Below are positions 34,817-44,986 of a DNA stretch of 64,000 nt, one piece after another. The translations under genes were made by a program, and so were the position numbers. Source of the DNA: Hygrocybe punicea (lineage: Eukaryota > Basidiomycota > Agaricomycetes > Agaricales > Hygrophoraceae); contig OY744465.1 in NCBI GenBank assembly GCA_963556145.1, positions 5,146,001 through 5,210,000 of the forward strand. Reading direction: 5' to 3'. Below the pieces are notes generated by a model. It was not told the DNA's origin. It saw nothing but the letters and a program-made list of their open reading frames with translations, and ran no database searches. The number at the start of each line of letters is the position of its first letter. Position 1 is the stretch's first letter.

Positions 34817-35971
34817 TGGTCAAAGTAGGATTCGCACAACTATCCACCTTGTTTCAACTGACGTCGCCTCTCAGAATGATACTGTATCGTCCATATGAGC
34901 TGTCAGAAAAAGATTGGGATATCATTCAGCAGCTGTGCGACATCTTGAAGGCATGTGCTGTGCACTTTCCCTAAATAGAAATGACTCAACTGGCACAAAC
35001 ATGCAGATTCTCAAAGACGCAACTCTGTTCTTCTCTCGTGCAACCCCAAATCTCACTGTCATCATCCTGGCAATGGACAAGATTGACTGGCGCTTCAATG
35101 ATATACTCAAAAAATCGACCATCGATAAGTCCATCAAATCCGCTGTCCACCTCGCACTCGCAACGTTGAATCGGTACTATTCGCTCACAGATGCTTCAGA
35201 GGTCTACTGGATCGCGATGAGTACATTAACATCTATTTTTTTGGTTGAATCTCGAGCTTACCAGAATGCTAGTCCTGCATCCCCATCACAAATTGGCTTA
35301 TTTCAAGACTCAGCAATGGGAGCTGGATTGGATCGCAACTGCAGAGGAACTCCTTTGGACTGAACACAATCATCACTATGCATCAGGAACCGAGTGCATA
35401 GACGTTGCAGCTAGTACTGGTGACGATACAGCTGCTCAGGTGCATATATGCATTTTTTTGAGTTTTTTTGTATTGTACTCATGACGCTGCCTGGTCAGGA
35501 ATCTTCTGCCAACATTTTCGATACTATTCCCGCCCTCGCTGCACCCAAGCTGTCAGAGTTGTGCGACGAGATCACTGTCTACTTAAGCACGGACCTGGAG
35601 ATGGTCCCAGACGTCATTGCATGGTGGATCAACAAGCGGGTGGTCTTCCCGATGCTATATTGAATGGCACTGGACTACCTGACGATTCCAGGTATGTATC
35701 CAGACTCTTCATATATGTCCTGATCTAATATATTTGTGCAGCCACCTCTGTTGATGTCGAACAAACATTCAGTCGAGGACGTCTCTTACTCTCTCATGTC
35801 CGAAGCTGGCTCTCAGTCCAGTCCACGCGTGCTTTATTGTGTCTGGGTTCCTGGAGTTTATTGGGTCTCATGAAGGATGAGGATGTGTTGAAGGCTACAA
35901 CACAGCCAGATCTGCAGGAAGATGAGCCTGAGTTGGCATGGAACTGGGATGCGATAACCCTCAATAAATAA
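34817..35971 (+). pseudogene. hAT transposase remnant, C-terminal half
   Basis: Recognisable segments in order: PYELSEKDWDIIQQLCDILK, ILKDATLFFSRATPNLTVII, AHLALATLNRYYSLTDASEV-like sequence (35150-35215), VLHPHHKLAYFKTQQWELDW, and the C-terminal dimerisation region SVDVEQTFSRGRLLLSHVRS, ALLCLGSWSLLGLMKDEDV. The N-terminal half with the BED finger and first catalytic region is absent, and frames shift near 35460-35660. The last exon ends at TAA 35969-35971. Subterminal GGGTACCC and GGGTTACC repeats follow to an apparent element end (CTTGCCTA) near 36161. No left terminus was found, so this is a truncated copy. Confidence 0.75.
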
Positions 35972-36177
35972 TTGTAGTTTTTTTTTATCTCGTAGACTTG
36001 CACCCCCCCAAATACATGATGGTACCCCCGGGTACCCATTACCCGCTGTTACCTGCCATAACTCGCTCACATGTAACCTGAGGGTAGAGGGGTACAGGTC
36101 AGTGCGGGTAAGAGTATGGGTAGCAATGCCAGACCTGCAGGGTTACCCATGCTCTTGCCTAACGATACAGGGCTGCG

Positions 36178-36912
36178 TACACTGTCCAGGGGCTGGGCTG
36201 GGCCTGGGGTCAATAGGGCCGGGTCAGGGCCGGGTCAGGGTTGGCCCTGGCCCGATGACTATCTCAAGAATTTGTCCATACATCTCTCCATTAACAGTAT
36301 TCTAACCTACATAGTCCTCATCATTAAAATCAAAATCTCCAACATAGTTCTTCACAATCTGCTTCTACAGACATACATATTGTTACAGTATAGCTAAATA
36401 GTTATGAGCCATTTTGGTAGCATTTTATGAGGTTGTGGCTACTGCTGGTAGTGCTAGATTGTACTCAGACACGAGGAGCTACAGGTGATCCCAAAGGGTA
36501 TGATTTAGCTCTATTTACTCATGGGATGTGGAGTTAAAACCTTGCAGGGGTCTCAAAGATCAAAGGCTAAAAGGATCTATGACTATGGGAACTATCTATA
36601 TTAACCTCCTGCTTTGGGAAATGTCAAAGCATGCATGGTATAATTTAATGTCTACATCATTTTTAAAAAAAAAGTGAATGTAGACTAAATTACTAGGGTA
36701 AATTTATAGCCAGTGTGTCCCCTGACATCTAAGAGGGCTGGGCCAGGGATGACCCTGGGCCGACCCTTGGGGCCAGCTGTTTACTGACTTGGCCCTGGCC
36801 CTTGAGTCTAAGGCCAGGGCCAGCAAATCTCTGGCCCAGCCCTGGCCCTTTGGGGCTGGGCCAGGGTTGACCCTAGGGCCAGAGGGTCATGGCCCTGCCC
36901 TTGGACAGTGTA
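36178..36912. mobile_element. Non-autonomous hAT element, 735 bp
   Basis: Starts TACACTGTCCAGGGGC and ends in the inverse GGACAGTGTA. An exact 8-bp duplication GGGCTGCG flanks it (36170-36177, 36913-36920). GGCCAGGG / CCCTGGCC repeats cluster next to both ends. There is no coding sequence. It is inserted a few bases beyond the end of the truncated hAT copy at 34817-36161. Confidence 0.88.
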
Positions 36913-39900
36913 GGGCTGCGAAGGAACAAATGAACCAAAACCATCGCCTCTGCTGAAACTGCCTCCATATGGGCGCACTCATCTGCTGCAGTTGCCACAA
37001 AGGTGACGTGGAACACAAGGTCAAAACACGCTGCGATCAACTCTGGACGACATGAACATGTCAGACATGGCCCTACCGAGAAATCCATCAAACAGACTAA
37101 AATCAACACAAAAGAAATCACAAATATAAAGGAAAGGAGAAAGATAGAGTGGAAGAGACGGAAAGTGATTCCAAGTCTGACAATGAGGAAGATAAGTTGA
37201 AAAGCACAGTGGAGGCGGTATCCACTCTTCCTTGTCTCCATAATGAATATTTGTTCTGATTGCCAACCCTTTCTCAGACATTCAAAGCAGCTGCAGACTG
37301 ACACATTTTGCTTATGTGGCTCAAGTACTGGATATATGATTCCCCCCACCCCTCCTCCTTCCGCTGATCACTCCTGTCCGTTTTCCCATCATTCAAGAAT
37401 ATTCGCCCGCCCTCCCAGCTCGAAAAATCACATTACTCCTCATCCACAAGTTATCCAGCTTGTCATCACGTTGGAAATTGGAGAAGGTGCTTGCAGCAAG
37501 ACACATGGAGGGATACTGAGTCTTCACAGGAAGGGGTCATTAAATTGCAAAGATGTGAACATCGCATGTAAGATTGCAATAGATGAGATCCAGAGGTACA
37601 TGCTGGACTCAGCTGGAGGAGGAGTATAGGATCTACATGCATTTGGTGAAGAAGAGGGTTTCATCTGGAATTCCAAAGGTTTTTGGGTTCTTTGTGGACA
37701 CAGAAGCAGAGGAGGGCCCAAATATACTGGTCATGAAACACGCTGGGCACTCTTTGCAACGTGAAACTAGCCATATCGATGGTGCTCAATGGTATATCTC
37801 ATTGTCCTGCACTCAAAGCTGGTTGATTGGTTGATATATCAGACAACAACTCCTCAACATGCTCATCACAATGCACAATGCTGGTGTTGTCCACTGCGAC
37901 CTCGATCTACGGAACTTGCTCATCGATGCTGATGGTCAGGCAACCATCATTAGGGTTCCGCAGGGGTATGGAAGAGGTTGGCCAGGCCCAACCCCTGCCC
38001 CTCAGGGTAAAGGGTACAAAAACACCCCTTACAACCGTGGTGTGTCACTGAAACCTGGGTATTAATTTATCTGCAGTTATTTGATTCACTGGTGGGCCAT
38101 CAGGCCAGGTATACCACTAACTACAAACAAAACTATTTTTTCTCCTCTGAACCACGCTTCCTTTTCTGCTGCTTGATGACATCTAACAAATCTTTGGTCA
38201 CCACAAGATCTTGCCTAGACCAGGATCCCAAGCAAAGGTATGCATGGATAGAGGAGGGTGAGAGCCAGTTATGGGTGAGATGAAGAAGTTGCCATCCTTG
38301 CAAAAACACACATTCAACTGCTGTGGATGTTGCTACATGACACTGTTGTCATTTGGTGATAAGAACCAGGGAGGGTGACACTTACCTGGCACACTTAGAT
38401 AATCTAAAGCCATCCGTGAGAGGTTTGGAAAGTCCTTGCGATTGTCTACCCACCACTGCAGCGGATTCTTGACATTGACAACCAGAAGTGCCATGTACTT
38501 GTCGAACTTGCATCGCTTTGTCATTTTTGTGCCAACACTGATGATACCAAAGTCACTGTCATTGTTATCCTATTTATATTGTTAGAGTCATAATTTTACG
38601 AATCAAGATGACAACTTATGTTAATCTCATCGCTGGATTCCTCGTCGCCCACAATACAATTTTCATAAGCATCGACATACTCCTCTCACGTCAGATTTTC
38701 GGCTGCTTCAATCCAGTCATATTCACATTTCTGACGATGAAAATATTCTAGTTTAAGACCTGGATGAAGAACTAAAAGAAATCTCATCAGGTACTGTCCC
38801 TGCTGTTGGAACATGCTTACCCATTGCAATGCGATACAAGGATACATCATCAGTCATAGAATAGTAGCGATTTAACTTGGTGCACGCAAGCTTCATCGCA
38901 GCTTTGATGGCTGGGTGGATTTGTTGTTTGGTGTTGGCATTCAAACCATTGTCAAACTTATCCATCACCGGGATGACATTGGCAATGCTGGCAGAATCGT
39001 GAGAGAAGAATATAGTGGCCTTTTTGTATTGCTAATGATAACTGTTATCAAGCAACCAAGATGCAAGAATGACATTTACCCAACTTGAGAACAGCAATGA
39101 GGTCACCAGCAATCTTCCAGTCCTCATCATCCAGCTCAAATTTTTGTAGCTTCAAAGCCTTGTCAGCGGTGATGGTGTTGATTGGGCTCCAGTACTTAAC
39201 AGCGAAATGGATCATGTCATATGTCAAGTTCCAGTGTGTTGTCACATCACGAGGTATCAAGTTGGCCCTCATATTGTGGGCCTTGCAAGCATCTTGCCAA
39301 GCAGGTAAAGTAATTGTAGTTGAATTGATGATGGCAAACAAGAGCTGCCAAATCTTTAAGACTGTTAGTTGATGGTGTGGCACAATAGATGTGTGACTGA
39401 CCTTTGTGATCATCTGCTGGACAGCCGCAGTTTCTTCTAAAAGCCATGTGCAGTCAGCCACGCTCAATTCCGCTAATTTGTCAATGCCATCGTCCTCTAC
39501 ATCTGCAGCGAGTAGTTCTCAATCCTCATCATTGTTAACATCACTCATGCCATCTTTGAATTCTTCAGGAACCTCTGGCTCGAATGCTTCAAGCTCTGGC
39601 ATGTTGTTGTCTTCAAGTGCCGATGATGTCAGGCATACTCTGAATGGTTTGACGAGAGTCTGGGCAGCCAGTTGAATGGTATGATTGAAGCATCGAGCAT
39701 GGTTGCAAACATCAAAGGAATTTTTCTTTTTGGTGAGCTCCTTGGTCTGTTTGTCATTTGAGCTGATGTTGTTGCCATTGAATGCAAGAATCTGATGGAG
39801 GTACACAAGAGAATTGTCAGCATGCTTACATAGGTTACCAAACAACTCCGCACCTTATCTTGTAACCCAAAATGTTCGAGCATCACTTGAAAAGTGTTCA

Positions 39901-40042
39901 CGAGTGTTTCTCCCATGTGAGACTGCATTAGTGTGTTAGTTATTGTTAAATATAAGTCGGAGATAGCGTAGACTTACCTCAGGTACTTCAATGATATCTA
40001 GCAAGAATGTGAGCATATTACCCTCATATTTGAAGTGGATGG

Positions 40043-40629
40043 TGTGATGGTGAGTTCAGTTGTAGACCCAAATGGGAATCTATGGAAAGTGGTGATCAGC
40101 TAAGAAGTGATCAGAGGAATTAGTTTCTTTTAGAAAGGTCTAGTCAATCCAACCCAAATTCAGGGGTTCCGGAGTCAGAGGGGGAATGTGGGGGAAAGGA
40201 CAAAGGCAAGTATATATGGGACAGGATGATAAGAGGATTCTATATGGGACTCTGGGTATCGGTATTTCTATATTGTTTGTAGTATAAATGTGCTACTTTT
40301 ATACTACTGAGAGGGATCCTGTGCTGTAGTAACTAAGTACTACAAGCGAAGGCTATAAATGATAGGGGTGGAGTGGAGTGGAGTATAGGTGGAGTGCTAT
40401 GTACTTGGAGACGGGAAACGAAGATACATGATATATAACTAGAAACATACTGATTCTGGGTCGTTAGGGACATTGCATCTTGAGTAGGAACGATTCCGGA
40501 GGCGGAATCCGGAGCAGAATCGATAGAACGCGCAGAATCGAATGGAATTGACGATACGGGAATGGGAATGGATGGGAATGGAGTGGGATATGAAGAGGAA
40601 ATGGATCCACACAATCCGGAGCCTCTACA
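40043..40629 (-). repeat. 3' LTR of element B
   Basis: 587 bp. Read on the plus strand it starts TGTGATGG and ends CTCTACA. By eye it differs from the other LTR at about ten positions, all transitions and many at CpG sites. Confidence 0.9.
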
Positions 40630-40956
40630 TCTGGTCAGGACTCAGATTGAGACCATCCCTGGTCGATCCATATGAAGTAACGAAGATCCCAGGGTCGTGG
40701 GAAGAAAAGAGCAGAAGCAATGTCGAAAACAGGTGGAAATAGGAGTACAACATGAGCAGAGTCGAAGCTGGTGGGTATCGAAGCGTCGGGAGGGGGCAAT
40801 CCGGAGCTACCAAAATAGTATGGGCGAGACGGCTGGACAAGGGGATAATGGTCACGTGACGGGGCAACAAATACAAACAAGAAAACTTTTCAACGCAACT
40901 TCGACAATCTCGACAACAACCTCAACAAGCCTAACAAACATCAACACCAACGCCAG

Positions 40957-42422
40957 ATGTCGACGGAATACGACAACTTCCTCAACACTCTTGATGCGGA
41001 AATGCAGCAAGACTTCGAGAACGCCGTAGCGGAGTTACTAGAAGTCGACGTGGCCGGAATCGATATTGTACGTGACAGATTCGAGAACGAGGCATGGCAA
41101 TGGGTGGTGAGATGACAACGGGCCATGGTAAGAGATCCTGTTCCCGTAAACAGCATGAACTAACGATACCCGGCAGTGGAACTACAGGGGAATATCGATG
41201 GAAATCCGGGACAATGGAATTGATGTGATGGAACCGAGGGACTTCTCAATGGGCGGAGAGATGGTGGTGGAGGTCAAGGAGTGGTTGCGGACCTGGGAGG
41301 AATACAAGAAGCAGGAGCAGGAAGAGGCGGTGCGTCGGGAAGTCGAGGAAGCGACACGGTTGCAGGAGGAAAAGGAGGAGGAGGAAGCGAGGAGACAACG
41401 GGTCAAGGAGGCGGCGGAGCTTGAGCGGAAATGGGCAGAGGATTTGCATCAGTACGAGGAGGATATAAATAGGAGGGTGGAGGTGGAGAAGCGGATCGAG
41501 GAGGTGGAAAGGGCAAAGGCGGCAGAGGTGGCGAAAAGGGAGGCTGAAGCAGCCGCGGAAAGGGACCAGGAGGAGACCGCACAAACCAGCAATCATGGAA
41601 GCGAGGACAAGGAGGGCACCTGGTCTGACCAGCAACTATGAAAATACGAAAAACTCCAAGCGCTTAACGCGATCAAAAACAAAAAGGTCAACCGAGACAA
41701 CGAGACCGTTCGCAGAGAGTACAATAGTGGGGACGACTTTTCGAACGCGAGTGGGAACGGGGACATGGGACCGAAGGGAAAGCTTCTGGGGGTAAGTAAT
41801 ATCTCGTGGACTTGTATATCCATTGTGCCTAACTAATTCGTAGTATATGCAGTCATTCCGGATCTGACAATGTGATGCATGCGTGACCACCAATGCGGTT
41901 TGTCGCGGAATCGAGGGGTACGCGTGCGATCGATGCAAAAGGCTGAAACGACGCTGTGGATTATCAACGAAGGGACTGGCCACTGGAACTGGGAAAGCGG
42001 AACGGAAAGGGAAGGTGAAGGTGGGAAGTCCAAAGAGAAAGATCATCATGAAGAAGATTCCGAAGCCGGTGAAGAAGCCCAGGCTATGGGCCGGAGAGGC
42101 ATCGACGAGTAAACGGACGCTAACCAACGTCGAACCGGACATGGAATTGGAGCAGGACGATGGGAGGCAAGGGAATCTGTTCAAGCACCCACGGATCGGA
42201 GCCGGAATCAATGACCACATATGGGCAATGTGGAAGATGGCGACGGAAACCCAACGAGAGATCTCAACGATCGCGGACAGCCTATCTGAATACATCACAG
42301 AGATCCATATGAAGCTAACCCGTTGGACAAAGGAGCTAAACCAACTCCGCATGAACCAAGCCCACATCCTTGGTCAACTCGACCTAATTGACACGAAACT
42401 CGACGAAGGGAGAAGGGAATAA
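40957..42422 (+). pseudogene. Antisense Zn2Cys6/coiled-coil gene of element B, with three TGA codons
   Basis: Three exons (40957-41127, 41177-41791, 41853-42422), all in phase 0, on the strand opposite to gag. Exon 1 begins MSTEYDNFLNTLDAEMQQDF. Exon 2 starts WNYRGISMEIRDNGI and becomes a long charged coiled coil (EWLRTWEEYKKQEQEEAVRR and onward). Exon 3 has a six-cysteine cluster CDACVTTNAVCRG then CDRCKRLKRRC (CX2CX6CX7CX2CX6C), basic patches, and a second coiled coil (LTRWTKELNQLRMNQAHILG). The gene corresponds exon by exon to 60646-59259 in element A. In-frame TGA codons lie at 41113, 41639 and 41865; each is one CpG transition from CGA. Without them the product would be about 450 residues. 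It is probably decayed, though TGA readthrough cannot be excluded. Confidence 0.75.
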
Positions 42423-42504
42423 GAAAGGGGAAAATGGATGGAAAAGGACAGGAAACGGAATGTGGGACAATGTACATAGAGAAAAATAGAGTACATAATA
42501 AAAC

Positions 42505-44283
42505 CTATAGACGGAAATGGTGAAATGGAAAGCTAAGTGAAAAGGAATCTGGTGGTCGAGGTGGAGGACAGCACCGGAATACAACGGAAATGAAAAGGGA
42601 CCGGAAAGGGCGGGAAACAAAGGAAACTAGAAACGGAAATGAAAATATAAATAAACGAGATATGGGAATGGGAACGGAAAGCGGAACAGAAGACGAAAAT
42701 GCAAAAATAGGAGACAGAAATGAATCCTCATCCCCACAAGAGTTTCTGAAAGAAGAGTGGAGGCGGAACGACAAGAGGAGATGAAGAGCTTCTTGCAAAA
42801 ATTCGAGCAAGGTGTCGAGGGGGTGGAGGTCCAATATATGGTGACAAAATAAAATGAAAGCGGAAACAATGAACAATATAAAATCGGGAACCAGAGTACC
42901 AACACCAACACGATCCCATACAAGGGGTGCACCGCGTGACAGGTCTACAAACGACGAGGTGCCCCAAGTGGGCAGGGAGGGAACCGGAGACAATAGAGTG
43001 CCCCAAGTGGGCGAGGACGGAACCGGAAACGATATGGGAGCGGGAACGACAAGGGGTGACAGGGATGGAGGGGGTAATGGATCCGGAATAGAAACGGGTA
43101 CAGGATACTCAACCAACTTGGACGGAATCTCAATAGACTGGGAGGGGAGACAATATGGTGGCAATAATGGGGATGGAATGTCTATATCTAGAGAATCCAG
43201 AGCAAATGGGAGTGGGTCCAGTACGAGTTCGTAGATGGAAACCGGAGGGGATGAAACTGGAGACGACGGGGACAAAATAGGAAACGGAATGGATAAATCA
43301 GGAACGGGACCGGAAGGCAAGATGGAATCGATGACCGGCATCAATAAATCAGGAAGGGGCTTGGACGGGAACAACACGGGACTGGACGAAAAAACCTGTA
43401 AACAAACAATGGTCTTGACAGGCACTAGAGCAGATGGGGATGGGGAACATGATGATGGGGACGGAGTATACAAAGGACTGGAATGAACGTGGGGGGCGAA
43501 ATGAACAACAGTGGGCAGGATCGAGGATGGGATCGAGGACGGGATCTGTTCCGGAGGTGAAATGACTGTGACAGGTATGGGTGCGGGACCGGAATCGGGA
43601 CTGGAAATGGCAATGGGGGCTGCAGTGACAATGGATTCCAGAATGGAACGGTAACCGGAAAGGAGAAACAACACGGTGTCGTGGAAAATATCAACTGTGT
43701 ATGGATCATCGTGGCAATGACTGGGAAGAAGGTAATGAAGTCATTCTTCAACACGTTGATGAAGATCTGAGTCAAATCCATTGGCGAAATATTCATTCCG
43801 TTGCTTGTCCAATAAATGGCCATTGTCGTATAGTACTCCGGAAATGCGTATGAAGTCTCGGAAATATTGTCCTAAGTCCATCTTGTTCTCTATACCATAA
43901 GCTGATTGTCGTCTAACCAATTGTTTGAGATCCACGATTGTATACCGAATACTGTCTGTGGCACCAGGATAGAAGTCAAAAATGGCACGTCGGAAAGCGA
44001 TGAAGTCCTTTGCTGAAGTGGTGGGAAGGGTAGACCAAAGTTCGTAGTCGTCGTTATTGAGGTACTGGAGCGTGTAGCGAATCTTCATAGTGTCCGTGAG
44101 TCCACAGTCGGAGCTGAGCATGTCAATTTCGTCAAAGAAGCGGGGAAGGTCATGTTCGTCACTGTGAAACATCGGGGCTGAATGATCACCTCGGAGAGGC
44201 ATCAATCCATGCATCATATCGGGGAATTTCCAAATCTGGAAGCGGGTTGGGTCAGGGAGGTACGAGGAAGGGGTCGAAGTCAT
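42505..44283 (-). pseudogene. Gag-like frame of element B with Pro/Ser-rich tail and one TGA
   Basis: The N-terminal part (44283-43741) is a Ty3/gypsy-type Gag (capsid) homologue of element A: FFDEIDMLSSDCGLTDTMKI, YTLQYLNNDDYELWSTLP, FYPGATDSIRYTIVDLKQLV and QYFRDFIRISGVL align with FFEEVEILAADAALDD, LRYASLSDYELWASLP, LYPGTEDDHRYTMADLDRL and EYYREFIRISGFLL. A TGA at 43743-43741 stands where element A has Arg (CGA to TGA). The same frame then stays open to 42505, first as LHYLLPSHCHDDPYTVDIF, which continues the homology, then as some 250 Pro/Ser-rich residues. The zinc knuckle and protease of element A are missing. The tail may be a product of the purine-rich plus strand. Confidence 0.7.
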
Positions 44284-44380
44284 AAGTGGGGCTGAGCGAT
44301 TAGAGTTGGGAACAAAGGAGAAACGTCATGAAAGTAAAACCCGACGGTGGGGAGGGTATGAAAAGACAAAAGAAACTATT

Positions 44381-44397
44381 CCTTGCGGTGGGCTCCA
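44381..44397 (-). other. Primer-binding site of element B
   Basis: On the minus strand, two bases after the 5' LTR, reads TGGAGCCCACCGCAAGG, one base different from element A (52570-52586). TGG fits pairing with the CCA end of a tRNA. The tRNA species was not identified. Confidence 0.65.
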
Positions 44398-44399
44398 GT

Positions 44400-44986
44400 T
44401 GTGACGGCGAGTTCAGTTGTAGACCCAAATGGGAATCTATGGAAAGTGGTGATCAGCTAAGAAGTGATCAGAGGAATTAGTTTCTTTTAGAAAGGTCTAG
44501 TCAATCCAACCCAAATCCAGGGGTTCTGGAGTCAGAGGGAGAATGTGGGGGAAAGGACAAAGGCAAGTATATATGGGACAGGACGATAAGAGGATTCTAT
44601 ATGGGACTCTGGGTATCGGTATTTCTATATTGTTTGTAGTATAAATGTGCTACTTTTATACTACTGAGAGGGATCCTGTGCTGTAGTAACTAAGTACTAC
44701 AAGCGAAGGCTGTAAATGATAGGGGTGGAGTGGAGTGGAGTATAGGTGGAGTGCTATGTACTTGGAGACGGGAAACGAAGATACATGATATATAACTAGA
44801 AACATACTGATTCTGGGTCGTTAGGGACATTGCATCTTGAGTAGGAACGATTCCGGAGGCGGAATCCGGAGCAGAATCGATAGAACGCGCAGAATCGAAT
44901 GGAATTGACGATACGGGAATGGGAATGGACGGGAATGGAGTGGGATATGAAGAGGAAATGGATCCACACGATCTGGAGCCTCTACA
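44400..44986 (-). repeat. 5' LTR of element B
   Basis: 587 bp. Read on the plus strand it starts TGTGACGG and ends CTCTACA, followed by the ATGG duplication. Confidence 0.9.

Larger units (their letters stand above)
40043..44986 (-). mobile_element. Non-autonomous Ty3/gypsy-related LTR retroelement (element B)
   Basis: Direct LTRs of 587 bp (40043-40629, 44400-44986) bound the element, with a 4-bp duplication ATGG (40039-40042, 44987-44990). Removing it restores the hAT transposase exon in frame. In its own orientation (minus) it reads 5' LTR, primer-binding site, gag-like frame, then 3' LTR. Protease, reverse transcriptase, RNase H and integrase are all absent. An antisense spliced gene (plus strand) lies between gag and the 3' LTR, exactly as in element A. 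The LTR start TGTAGAGG and the primer-binding site are shared with element A. Confidence 0.9.
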
